NCBI GenBank assembly: GCA_002449665.1
Contig: DJXH01000037.1
Span: 63,775 to 127,774, forward strand
Direction of reading: 5' to 3'
DNA length: 64,000 nt
From: Bacteroidales bacterium UBA7009
GTDB taxonomy: Bacteria > Bacteroidota > Bacteroidia > Bacteroidales > Paludibacteraceae
A program made the translations under genes and the position numbers. Each line of letters opens with the position of its first letter. The stretch's first letter is position 1. The notes below the pieces were generated by a model. That model did no database searches. It was not told the DNA's origin and worked only from the letters and a program-made list of their open reading frames with translations. Below are positions 39,429 through 48,384 of this stretch, piece by piece.

Positions 39429-40445
39429 ATGGAAAATACTGAATATAAAAACGTTTACGTATTTGCAGAGCAACGCGGCGGTGTTATTCAAAACGTTGCT
39501 TACGAACTGCTCGGAAAAGCCTGCGACCTTGCACAAGCACTTGGTCAACAAGTTGTGGCACTGCTCCTTGGTGACGGTATCTCTTCACAAGCACAAGATC
39601 TTATTGAGATGGGTGCAGACGAGGTGATTGTTGTTGACCGTCCCGAACTGAAAGACTACCTCACTGAACAATACACACAAGCTATCTATCAGGTTATTAT
39701 GGAGCGTCGCCCTCGTATCGTACTCTACGGAGCCACTACTATCGGTCGTGACCTTGCTCCCCGCCTTGCCTGCAAACTCAAGAGCGGCTTGGTGGCAGAC
39801 TGCACCAAACTGACCATAGAGCCGGACAAAGACGGAGTGCTTGACTTCTACTCCACCCGTCCCGCTTTCGGCGGTAATCTGATGGCAACCATCGTCTGCC
39901 CCACTTCTCGTCCGCAGATGTCAACCGTCCGCCCGGGCGTTATGCAGAAGAAAACACGCGAGATAGGCAAACAGGGTGTTATCACAACGTTTGAGCCGAA
40001 GTTTGATACTGCCAAGTTCAAAGTTCGGCTTATTGAAACCAAGATGAACGAGCAAAAAGCGGCAGACATCTCCAACGCCAAGATTCTTATCTCCGGCGGT
40101 CGCGGCGTACACGACAAAGAAGGCTTCGGCAAACTGCAAGCCTTGGCAGACGTTGTGGGCGGTATGGTATCGTCGTCCCGCGCTATGGTGGATGCAGGAG
40201 TGATGGATCACGCCTATCAGGTAGGACAGACCGGTAAGACCGTTCGTCCCGACCTATATATGGCTTGCGGCATAAGCGGTGCGATACAACACCTTGCCGG
40301 TATGGAGGAGTCGAACTACATTGTTGCTATCAACAAAGACAAGTACGCTCCCATCTTCTCAGTTGCCGACCTCGGTATAGTAGGCGATTTGCACAAAATT
40401 GTACCTATGCTCACCGAGCGTATAAAAAAGGAATTAGAGAAGTAA
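39429..40445 (+). CDS. etfA: Electron transfer flavoprotein alpha subunit
   Basis: 338 residues. The C-terminal FAD domain carries ISGGRGVHDKEGF, SSRAMVDAG, YQVGQTGKTVRPDLY and GISGAIQHLAGM, all canonical. Last gene of the lysine array; a strong terminator follows within 6 bp. Confidence 0.96.
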   Translation: MENTEYKNVYVFAEQRGGVIQNVAYELLGKACDLAQALGQQVVALLLGDGISSQAQDLIEMGADEVIVVDRPELKDYLTEQYTQAIYQVIMERRPRIVLYGATTIGRDLAPRLACKLKSGLVADCTKLTIEPDKDGVLDFYSTRPAFGGNLMATIVCPTSRPQMSTVRPGVMQKKTREIGKQGVITTFEPKFDTAKFKVRLIETKMNEQKAADISNAKILISGGRGVHDKEGFGKLQALADVVGGMVSSSRAMVDAGVMDHAYQVGQTGKTVRPDLYMACGISGAIQHLAGMEESNYIVAINKDKYAPIFSVADLGIVGDLHKIVPMLTERIKKELEK

Positions 40446-40450
40446 TATAA

Positions 40451-40490
40451 AAAATAGGGCTGACACCACAAGTGATTCAGCCCTATTTTT
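40451..40490 (+). terminator. Terminator of the lysine/butyrate operon
   Basis: AAAATAGGGCTGA (40451-40463) pairs with TCAGCCCTATTTT (40477-40489); 13-base loop and a T5 run at the end of the right arm. Confidence 0.9.
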
Positions 40491-40523
40491 CAAGCATACA
40501 TAAACAACCAATTTTAGCATAAG

Positions 40524-43238
40524 ATGAAACAACTATCCTCTCTTTTTCTCATTCTGACAGTGAGTACGATGCTCTATGCCGAGCAGAAAGTGACCGGAAC
40601 AGTGCAAGACTCTCAAAGCGGCGAACTGCTTATCGGCGTAAGCGTTTCGGAAAAAGGCACGACCCACGGCACTATTACCGACCTTGACGGCAATTTTACC
40701 ATCACCGTTCAAGACGATGCAACACTGCTGCTGTCGTACATCGGTTATGCATCTACGGAGATTAAAGTTGGCAAACGCAATTCTTTAGGAACGATTCTGC
40801 TAACGCCTGAGGCAGTCAGTCTGGAGGATGTTACCATTACAGGTCAGATGGCGAAAGTCAACCAAACGCCGGTAGCGGTAAGTCAGGTTACGGCTCTTGA
40901 GATAGAAGAGCGTCTTGGCGGAGCCGAGTTCCCCGAGGTGCTGAAAAACACTCCGGGTGTACATGCCAACGGTCAAGGAGGCGGCTGGGGTGACTCGGAG
41001 ATATGGATGCGCGGTTTCGACAATACCAACGTGGCTACTATGATTAACGGTGTACCGATGAATGATATGGAGGGCGGCACCGTCTATTGGTCCAACTGGC
41101 AGGGGCTGTCCGACGTAACAAGCGTTATGCAGACACAACGCGGTATGGGAGCAAGCAAGGTGAGCGCACCTTCAGTAGGCGGAACGATAAATATCGTTAC
41201 ACGCGGTATAGATGCTAAAAAAGGCGGCGTAATGTCATATTCACTCGGGAATGACGGATATAACAAACTGCTCTTTTCCGTATCAACGGGACTTATGAAA
41301 AACGGCTGGGCTATAACCGTTATGGGTTCCAAGACATGGGGCGAAGGCTATATACAAGGCACCGGCTTCAGCGGCTACAGCTATTTTGCCAACATATCCA
41401 AGCGAATCAACGACAACCACCAACTCTCTTTAACCGGCTTCGGCGCACCGCAGGGACACTGGCAACGCCCGAGCGGCAACAGCGGCGCACTGACACTCGA
41501 ACAGTGGAACGAAGTGAAGAAATACATGACCGACGGCATGGACTATCGCCGCTATAATCCCGCATACGGCTACGGCAACAACGGCAAGCAGAAAGGTGCC
41601 AACTACAACAAATACCACAAGCCGCAAATATCTCTCAATCACGTTTGGCAGATAGACTACAAGTCCTCTCTCTCCACCAGCCTTTATACCTCTATCGGTC
41701 GCGGTTTCGGCTACACGGCAGAAGCCAGTCCGTATAGTGAGTACGCCTACTCCGACCTCACTCGCGGAGCATACAACGGCGTACTGACCACTACCTTCCG
41801 CCGCGCAGACGGCACTTTTGACTACGGTGCAGTGGAAGACATCAATGCCGCTTCCACCTCAGGCTCACAACTCATCATTGCCGAAAACCGCAACTACCAC
41901 AACTGGTACGGTTTGGTCAGCACATACAACAACAAATTCCTTAACGTACTCGACCTGACGGCAGGACTTGATGTACGCTACTATCAGGGTATTCACTCCG
42001 CCGTGATAAGCGACCTTATGAGCGGCGAGTACTTTATAGATGCCACTCGCGCCAACAGCGTAAACGCGGCAAACAATACCAAACGCCTTGATCCAGCTTG
42101 GACATACGAAAAACTCAACACCGGCGATGTTGTATATCGTGATTATACGGGGCACGTTATGCAAGAAGGCGTGTTCGCCACCTTGGAGTATAAGAAAGAC
42201 CGGCTCTCGGCTTTCATTAACGGTTCTTTCTCTTATACCAACTACTGGCGTGAAGACCGTTTCTATTACGACTATGACCATCGCCTTTCACAGTTGGCAG
42301 GGTTCTTCGGAGGCACGATCAAAGGCGGTGTAAATTACGACATTAACAGTCATAACAACGTCTATGTCAATGCCGGATATATAAGTCGTGCACCGAAATT
42401 CAACGGAGCGTTTATGTCGTCCAACACCAACCACATGCTTAACACCAATGCCAAAAACGAGAAAATAGCCTCGGTTGAAATAGGCTACGGCTTTCATAAC
42501 GAATATGTTAATTTCGTAGCGAACGGTTACTATACCCGCTGGATGGACAAGACGATGTCGCGCTATACCACTCTTAATAATCAGGAGACAGGCTACGTTA
42601 ATATGACGGGCGTCAATGCCCAACATATGGGATTGGAGTTTGAGTTGAAGACACGCCCTGCCAAATGGGTGGAGATCAATGCCATGCTCTCGCTTGGCGA
42701 CTGGCGGTGGAAGGGCGACAGCATCACCGGCTATCTGTATAATGAACACGGCGATGCCGTTACCGCAGATGGAGCAGTTACCACTATCGGTGCTCCCGAC
42801 CATGCCAAAGCCACCATCAATCAGGAGAATATACGCGTTGGCGGTCAGGCACAAACAACAGCCAACGTAGGCATAACATTCAAGCCGTTCAAAGGGTTCC
42901 GTATCGGGGCAGAATATACCATATACGACCGCAACTATGCCTACTACTCTTTCTCCGGAAGCAACTTGACAATAGGAAAGACCGTCAATCTGCTCTCGCC
43001 GTACAAGTGTCCTATGGGCGGCTCTATGGATATGCGGGCATCGTATAGTTTTGATATAGGTCCTGTGCGCGCCACCCTCGCCGCTAATGTTACCAACGTG
43101 TTAGACCAGCATTATATAGAAAAGGCATGGAGTGCTAATGTCGTATCGCAAAACATTGTTGAGAACAACAAGGACAATATCTATTTCTTCTACAACAAAG
43201 GCAGACAATGGAATCTGCGCCTGAAACTGTCATTCTAA
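40524..43238 (+). CDS. TonB-dependent receptor with carboxypeptidase-like N-domain
   Basis: Outer-membrane receptor for an unknown substrate, 904 residues. Signal peptide (LFLILTVSTMLYAEQ), CarbopepD-regulatory-like domain at about 20-105 (VTGTVQDSQSGELLIGVSV), plug domain at about 110-225 (GGTINIVTRG marks its end), then a 22-strand-type barrel ending QWNLRLKLSF with a C-terminal Phe. It is not the SusC type with a SusD partner; the lipoprotein 13 bp downstream is its likely surface partner. Confidence 0.9.
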   Translation: MKQLSSLFLILTVSTMLYAEQKVTGTVQDSQSGELLIGVSVSEKGTTHGTITDLDGNFTITVQDDATLLLSYIGYASTEIKVGKRNSLGTILLTPEAVSLEDVTITGQMAKVNQTPVAVSQVTALEIEERLGGAEFPEVLKNTPGVHANGQGGGWGDSEIWMRGFDNTNVATMINGVPMNDMEGGTVYWSNWQGLSDVTSVMQTQRGMGASKVSAPSVGGTINIVTRGIDAKKGGVMSYSLGNDGYNKLLFSVSTGLMKNGWAITVMGSKTWGEGYIQGTGFSGYSYFANISKRINDNHQLSLTGFGAPQGHWQRPSGNSGALTLEQWNEVKKYMTDGMDYRRYNPAYGYGNNGKQKGANYNKYHKPQISLNHVWQIDYKSSLSTSLYTSIGRGFGYTAEASPYSEYAYSDLTRGAYNGVLTTTFRRADGTFDYGAVEDINAASTSGSQLIIAENRNYHNWYGLVSTYNNKFLNVLDLTAGLDVRYYQGIHSAVISDLMSGEYFIDATRANSVNAANNTKRLDPAWTYEKLNTGDVVYRDYTGHVMQEGVFATLEYKKDRLSAFINGSFSYTNYWREDRFYYDYDHRLSQLAGFFGGTIKGGVNYDINSHNNVYVNAGYISRAPKFNGAFMSSNTNHMLNTNAKNEKIASVEIGYGFHNEYVNFVANGYYTRWMDKTMSRYTTLNNQETGYVNMTGVNAQHMGLEFELKTRPAKWVEINAMLSLGDWRWKGDSITGYLYNEHGDAVTADGAVTTIGAPDHAKATINQENIRVGGQAQTTANVGITFKPFKGFRIGAEYTIYDRNYAYYSFSGSNLTIGKTVNLLSPYKCPMGGSMDMRASYSFDIGPVRATLAANVTNVLDQHYIEKAWSANVVSQNIVENNKDNIYFFYNKGRQWNLRLKLSF

Positions 43239-43250
43239 ACCTTTACAGAT

Positions 43251-45113
43251 ATGAAGAACACAAACTATATATACATCTTCCTATTTGCCGCAATGGCAAT
43301 GACTTCCTGTCGCGACTATTTCGACGCCAACGAACTTGACAACGGCAACTATCGCCCTACAGACGTACGGACATCTATGACCTACACTCTCACCGACAAC
43401 GATGTGGCATCAATAGGCAAACAATGCACCTACAAAGGTAGTGATACCGTTCCTTCGGTCTATGAACAGAAAGCACTGTCCCTCTGTACCGTAGAAGACT
43501 CAACAGTATATACGGCGTGGAAACGTATAGCAGCCGATAAAGCCTTTAACGATGATGCCGGTGCCGATATTTTCGTTCCGATGTTTATGGCGCAGAAGTT
43601 CCCTTATCTCAACGCAGGAACTATCTGCCAAGTAACCTACCCTCTCTATGAAGGCAAATCACAAAGACAGCAGGCTTTCGGGAATATATCTGCCTACACC
43701 CTTACCGAAAACGACTATCGGACAATCTGGGGAGGAAGAGGCGCATCATATCTCACGGCGGAAAAGGAAACGGCATTAACGGATTTCCTTAAAAACACCT
43801 TCACTACAGCCACAGAAGGCAAAATGATGATGCTTACCTACAACTACAGCGAACTTAAGCCCGACACTATTTACCCGCCGCTGAAATATGAATGTACAGT
43901 TAGCGAACTGCTTGCTGCACAGGAAACGACAGAACACCAACTGACAGGCACGGTAGGCATAGTACGCTCCACTCTGTCAGGACGATTCTATCTGATGGAC
44001 AACGGCGACTCCATATACGTTTACGGACTGACCGACGAAGACGGCAATAGAGTATGGAAGGACAAGGGCATTCAGACCGGCGATATAATTACGCTCAAAG
44101 GCAAATACGCCATTATGGACAACGAACCTGTATTGGCAGATGCTGTCTATATATCCCACACACATCCGAACTCCGTTTCTAATAAACGTGCCCCCCGACA
44201 CATACAGAAAGCCACTATAGAAAACGGAGTCAAACAAGCCGTATATATTCTGCAAAACGGCGAATGGACACTCTATGACAACGAACTGCTTTACCGAATG
44301 GAAATTCTCCCGCAAAGCATCTACACGGCTATGGGGGCTACAAACATCAATAATGCGGACGAAGTGATAGGCGGATATTTGCGGCGCACCTACCCTTACG
44401 CACAAGACAAGCAGATATATATGATTGTCTATTACGGCTCTAACGGTCTGACTGCGGACGAGTGGACATATGATGGCACCAATTTCGTTATGAACACCGG
44501 CTACGTACAAGACGTAATGTCGTTTGTGCTCAACACCGGCTGGGTAGCCAACATCAGCACCTACTACACCACTCCTTTTGTAGGCGACGGACCGGCAGAC
44601 TTCACTATGCAGGCGGTCAGTCTTGACGGACTTAACTATATATGGCGCTATCAGGCTTCGTACGGAATGACGGCCTCTGCCTACGTAAGCGGCACCAATC
44701 ACCCCGTAGAGGGCTGGCTCATATCGCCGAAGATACGTCTCAAGAAAAGTACAGCACCCTTCCTTACCTTCTACCACGCAGTGCGTTACGGCAACCCTGT
44801 AAGCAACCTCGAATGGCTCAAAGTCCGCGTTACAGACAACTATACCGGTGACGTTACCACTACCGAATGGCGACACCTGCCCTTCACCGACTCCATACCC
44901 GATGGCAGCAACTGGGTGTTCCGCAACGCGGGCAAGTTTGACCTCTCGGAATATAACGGAGAAACAGTGGTCATTGCCTTTGAGTATAACACCACTATCG
45001 GCGAAGTGCCGTCCGCACCCACTTGGGAAATTCAAGACATCCTTGTAGCGGAAGAAGAGGAAGTGGACGAGTTTATCAAAGCCGGTAACGCCAAACGTGG
45101 AATAACGGAATAA
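43251..45113 (+). CDS. Surface lipoprotein with OB-fold and choice-of-anchor-J-like domains
   Basis: 620 residues; lipobox MAMTSC at about residue 20. A middle segment (about 220-310: LTGTVGIVRSTLSGRFYLMD ... GDIITLKGKYAI) has the strand pattern of an OB-fold domain found in Bacteroidetes lipoproteins. The last ~170 residues (GWLISPKIRL, LTFYHAVRYG, VVIAFEYNTT, WEIQDILV) read as a jelly-roll choice-of-anchor-J module. Binding target unknown; probably partner of the TonB receptor. Confidence 0.7.
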   Translation: MKNTNYIYIFLFAAMAMTSCRDYFDANELDNGNYRPTDVRTSMTYTLTDNDVASIGKQCTYKGSDTVPSVYEQKALSLCTVEDSTVYTAWKRIAADKAFNDDAGADIFVPMFMAQKFPYLNAGTICQVTYPLYEGKSQRQQAFGNISAYTLTENDYRTIWGGRGASYLTAEKETALTDFLKNTFTTATEGKMMMLTYNYSELKPDTIYPPLKYECTVSELLAAQETTEHQLTGTVGIVRSTLSGRFYLMDNGDSIYVYGLTDEDGNRVWKDKGIQTGDIITLKGKYAIMDNEPVLADAVYISHTHPNSVSNKRAPRHIQKATIENGVKQAVYILQNGEWTLYDNELLYRMEILPQSIYTAMGATNINNADEVIGGYLRRTYPYAQDKQIYMIVYYGSNGLTADEWTYDGTNFVMNTGYVQDVMSFVLNTGWVANISTYYTTPFVGDGPADFTMQAVSLDGLNYIWRYQASYGMTASAYVSGTNHPVEGWLISPKIRLKKSTAPFLTFYHAVRYGNPVSNLEWLKVRVTDNYTGDVTTTEWRHLPFTDSIPDGSNWVFRNAGKFDLSEYNGETVVIAFEYNTTIGEVPSAPTWEIQDILVAEEEEVDEFIKAGNAKRGITE

Positions 45114-45154
45114 CATAATATCAATCAAATAATTATTAACCAAATTTAATAACT

Positions 45155-46369
45155 ATGAAAAAGATTATTCTTTTTTGCGCAGCCATGGTTGCTGCACTGG
45201 GCTTGAATGCTCAAACAGTATTGACAGCAGAAGAGGCATACAATGCCGCTATCGCACTTAATGCAGGGGACACTCTCACTGACGATAACGGTCAGACCGC
45301 TATCGTAGAAGTAACCGCTTACGTTACCGACGGCACCAACGGAACTATCAACAACGGGCAACAGACCTTCTACATAGGTCAGACTGCTGATGAGGCGGAA
45401 AAGACACTGCAAGTTTACAAATGCGACATGCCCGAAAACGAGGCTGCCGTGAACAAAGGCGACAAAGTGAAAATCACCGGCAAACTGATGCACTATGTAA
45501 ACAAATCGGGTACAATGTATGTGGCAGAACTCGTAAAAGCATCGGCTGAAGTGTTAGAGCGCGCTTCTGTAGCAAAAGTTGACACAATCCGAGACATGTC
45601 TGTTTGCGAAATAATAGAAGAAGGCGAGTCGCTCAAAGGCGGTCAATATACCAAAGAGTTCTTTGAGATAACAGTCAGTGTTGACTCTCTGACCTACACC
45701 AATGGTACCGTTCAGACTTTCTTCACCTTCTGCGAAGACAACCATAAGTCGCTTCAGGCTTATAACGCTCAAATGCAGGACGATGTCATTGCAGCAAAAG
45801 GCGACAGCGTAAAAATAGTAGGTAAAATCACTCTCTATGCCCAAAAGAACCAAGTTGAGTTTGAGTCTCCTCAAGCATGGGTGGTCTTCAAAGCCGAACA
45901 GCCCAAAGTAGATACAATCGAAACAACCATAAACGAGATTAGACAAGTAGGAGAAGCCCTTGAGCAAAATGCCGTTACCAAAGAGGTATATGTAGTAAGG
46001 GGTTATGTGGACAGCATCGCCGTAGCATACAGCGAAGAATACGGAAATATCTCGTTCTTCATAACTGAGGATATGGGAAACCCGACATACGACTTGCAAG
46101 TTTTCCGTGGTCAATATACAGAGGACATTCCCGTTGGGACAGAGGTTATAGTAACCGGAAATATAAAACGCTACTACAAAGCACCTACCGAGACTACGGA
46201 AGAGATTGATATGCTTGAAATCGTCAACGGAGTAGTAGAATTGCCAACCGAAACCGGACTGAAAGAAGTAATCAATATGCCCAAAGCACAAAAAATACTG
46301 CTTAACGGCAACCTGATTATCAAGCAAGGCAATACATTATACAATGCTACAGGTTCTGAAATAAGATAA
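45155..46369 (+). CDS. Secreted triple OB-fold repeat protein
   Basis: 404 residues with a signal peptide (AAMVAALGLNAQ). Three similar units of about 110 residues each have a VTAYVTDG / ITVSVDSL / VRGYVDSI strand and end in a GDKVKITGKL / GDSVKIVGKI / GTEVIVTGNI strand, the OB-fold pattern also seen in the lipoprotein upstream. The C-terminal end KILLNGNLIIKQGNTLYN resembles a short tail common on secreted Bacteroidales proteins. Function unknown. Confidence 0.7.
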   Translation: MKKIILFCAAMVAALGLNAQTVLTAEEAYNAAIALNAGDTLTDDNGQTAIVEVTAYVTDGTNGTINNGQQTFYIGQTADEAEKTLQVYKCDMPENEAAVNKGDKVKITGKLMHYVNKSGTMYVAELVKASAEVLERASVAKVDTIRDMSVCEIIEEGESLKGGQYTKEFFEITVSVDSLTYTNGTVQTFFTFCEDNHKSLQAYNAQMQDDVIAAKGDSVKIVGKITLYAQKNQVEFESPQAWVVFKAEQPKVDTIETTINEIRQVGEALEQNAVTKEVYVVRGYVDSIAVAYSEEYGNISFFITEDMGNPTYDLQVFRGQYTEDIPVGTEVIVTGNIKRYYKAPTETTEEIDMLEIVNGVVELPTETGLKEVINMPKAQKILLNGNLIIKQGNTLYNATGSEIR

Positions 46370-46409
46370 GACTGCGTTCTATATAAAGCGTATTCAAGAA
46401 CATTGCACA

Positions 46410-46442
46410 AAAAAGCAGGAATAACAAATTCCTGCTTTTTTT
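46410..46442 (+). terminator. Terminator after the OB-fold gene
   Basis: AAAAAGCAGGAAT (46410-46422) pairs perfectly with ATTCCTGCTTTTT (46428-46440) around a 5-base loop; the right arm runs into T7. Confidence 0.9.
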
Positions 46443-46443
46443 A

Positions 46444-46498
46444 CCCGCAAATCAGTTGAAATCTCCGTTTTTTAGGCATATTTCAACTGAGTTGCGGG
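46444..46498. repeat. Long inverted repeat at the island edge
   Basis: Arms 46444-46462 and 46480-46498 (CCCGCAAATCAGTTGAAAT against ATTTCAACTGAGTTGCGGG) pair over 19 bp with one mismatch; 17-base loop, followed by T6. It can act as a second terminator on the plus strand, or be a mobile-element or attachment remnant. Confidence 0.65.
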
Positions 46499-46525
46499 AT
46501 TTTTTAGCTTATCTTTGTTATATTC

Positions 46526-47485
46526 CTATAAAGACCTGTTTTGAAACTGCTTTATTCGTTCATCAATAATTTCCCCATTTTTAATATTGATAGCATCAAG
46601 CAAAGTTTTGCTCAAATTCCACTCAACAATTTCATCTAAAAACCGGACAATTTCCACACTGATGGCGTTAGAAGTTGATTTATAGAACAACGACGGGGTG
46701 TGGTCAACGACATAATGAGTTATTCCATCCACTTGATAGGTAGGATTTTCAATACTTGTAGGTACACTTGTTTCCACTCCTCCATGTCTGTCACAACTTA
46801 AATCAATAATAAGCGAGCCTTTTTTCATTCGATGTAGATCTTCCTTATAAATGATATGGTCTTTGCGGGACGTATCCCAAAGTATAGCATTTATTACTAC
46901 ATCATAATTGCCGATTTCTTGACGGAAAAGTGTTTCCATTTTGCGGTCGTAAACTATAACTTCCGCTCCCATATAATTTAATGTACGTATTGCCCCTCGA
47001 GCAGTATTTCCACGTCCGAGTACAGCAACTTTTGTTTGATTAGGGAACACTCCATGAAGCAGATAGGCATGGCATAGGGCAGCTTCTCCGGCAATCTCAT
47101 TATTTTTCCAAAAGGTATGCCTTCCCATTTCATACATATCTTCCCAAGCGATACCGGTAAGGTGATTATCTACGAGCAAATCAGTAATATCTCTGTTTTG
47201 AACGGCGTGAATCCAACCAAAAACGATTTGGTTATGCAAATCCTTAAGATAATCAGCATCTCCGATTTTGGGGTCGCAAACAACATCTTTTGAGATAACT
47301 TCATCACGTGGTACTACATTCACTCCGAACCTGCTATATTCTTCGTCTTCAAATCCAAGAACTTCTCCATAGCCTTTTTCTATAAACAGATATTCGGGAT
47401 GCCTGATAGAAGAAAGATGCGTTGGAACGATTGCCCGCCTGCGTTCATTTTCTTTGTGTGAAATAGGAAAACCAATAGTATTCAT
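46526..47485 (-). CDS. N5-(carboxyethyl)ornithine synthase-like opine dehydrogenase
   Basis: Family enzymes reductively condense pyruvate with an amino group (ornithine or lysine) to form carboxyethyl amino acids. 319 residues; start IGFPISHKENERRRAIVP is the alanine-dehydrogenase-type N-domain, GIAWEDMYE the substrate region, and KVAVLGRGNTARGAIRTL the NAD(P)-binding Rossmann loop. The gene closes a minus-strand cluster with two CapK-type ligases and broken polysaccharide-type genes, which suggests a surface-glycan role over central metabolism. AT-richer than the flanking genes. Confidence 0.8.
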   Translation of the reverse strand: MNTIGFPISHKENERRRAIVPTHLSSIRHPEYLFIEKGYGEVLGFEDEEYSRFGVNVVPRDEVISKDVVCDPKIGDADYLKDLHNQIVFGWIHAVQNRDITDLLVDNHLTGIAWEDMYEMGRHTFWKNNEIAGEAALCHAYLLHGVFPNQTKVAVLGRGNTARGAIRTLNYMGAEVIVYDRKMETLFRQEIGNYDVVINAILWDTSRKDHIIYKEDLHRMKKGSLIIDLSCDRHGGVETSVPTSIENPTYQVDGITHYVVDHTPSLFYKSTSNAISVEIVRFLDEIVEWNLSKTLLDAINIKNGEIIDERIKQFQNRSL

Positions 47486-47518
47486 TTGAAAATTAATTAA
47501 AATATGATTAACAACAAT

Positions 47519-48118
47519 TTATCTTAAGGTATCACCACCATCACAAAATATGGTCTGTCCAACAATAGAATTACCTCTACCTGAAACCATGAATAACACC
47601 AATTCTGCAATTTCTTCAAGCCTTACATATCTTTTAGCCAAAGAATCTTCACGAAAGCTATTTTTTTCTACATTAGTGAAATTTATTCCGCTCGGCAAAT
47701 ACCCCGGTGCTATTCCGTTCACATTTATAGCGTAAGGTATATATTTTTTTGCCAAACCTTCAGTTATGGCATTAACTGCACGTTTTGAAATAAAATAAGG
47801 GTGTGTATCAGCTTGTATGGAACTAAGTGATGATATATTTATCATTTTACCATTTATCCGATTATCTTTAAAATACTTGCACACTGCTTCACCAACAAAC
47901 AACAATGAATTAACATTAAGATCAAAAGTCTTATCATAAGTGCTCATTGGATTTGCATTCATTTCTCCATTGCCGGTAACATAAGCTGCGTTGTTAATCC
48001 AAATTTGGAAGATTTTGCTTTTTGACAAATCTGCTATGTGTGCAAGTTGCTGCTCTATATTCGTCAAATCTGTTAAATCCCATTGATAAGTATGTAACAA
48101 TTCGTTTATGATTCCATT
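47519..48118 (-). pseudogene. SDR-family oxidoreductase, N-terminus deleted
   Basis: The C-terminal two thirds of a short-chain dehydrogenase are intact: IWINNAAYVT (NNAG-like), ISSLSS, catalytic YFISK, GIAPGYLPSG and GQTIFCDGG. The N-terminal Rossmann TGxxxGxG segment (about 45 residues) is absent; upstream in this frame is a TAG at 48119-48121, and the only starts are non-ATG (TTG at 48100). The DNA immediately upstream belongs to an ATP-grasp gene in another frame, so the two were joined by deletion or recombination. Confidence 0.75.
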
Positions 48119-48314
48119 CTATGGAACCATAACGGAAAATGTGAAATAACAAATCTACAAAAATCCTAAATTGTGTTTTTCTCTCTTTCTCGGGGTAATA
48201 TGATGGTGCTTTCCAGATGCGTGATTTGATTAACACAAAAGGAAGCACAAGTTTTCTTTTCAGGAGTGACAGGTAATGTAAAAATAATATTGGTTTATAG
48301 TATTTAGAATTCAT
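48117..48314 (-). pseudogene. Sugar-transfer ATP-grasp gene, N-terminal remnant
   Basis: Starting at the ATG at 48314, about 66 codons (KSRIWKAPSYYPEKERK, FRIFVDLLFHIFRYGSIEW) resemble the N-terminal region of Bacteroidetes sugar-transfer-associated ATP-grasp proteins. The resemblance stops near 48117, where the sequence becomes SDR in another frame. The ATP-grasp catalytic domain is gone. Confidence 0.6.
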
Positions 48315-48384
48315 ACATTATGTGGTTATCTGTATATTTATTAAACTATAAGGCATATAGCAAGTTGCGATTTTCCATACAATA

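Noticed and set aside
43977..45143. 388-residue open frame on the minus strand
   Set aside because: Antisense to the lipoprotein gene, which has a lipobox and recognisable domains.
46526..47485. Plain alanine dehydrogenase
   Set aside because: Shorter than alanine dehydrogenase, with an N-terminus and WEDMYE region closer to carboxyethylornithine synthase; kept as family-level call.
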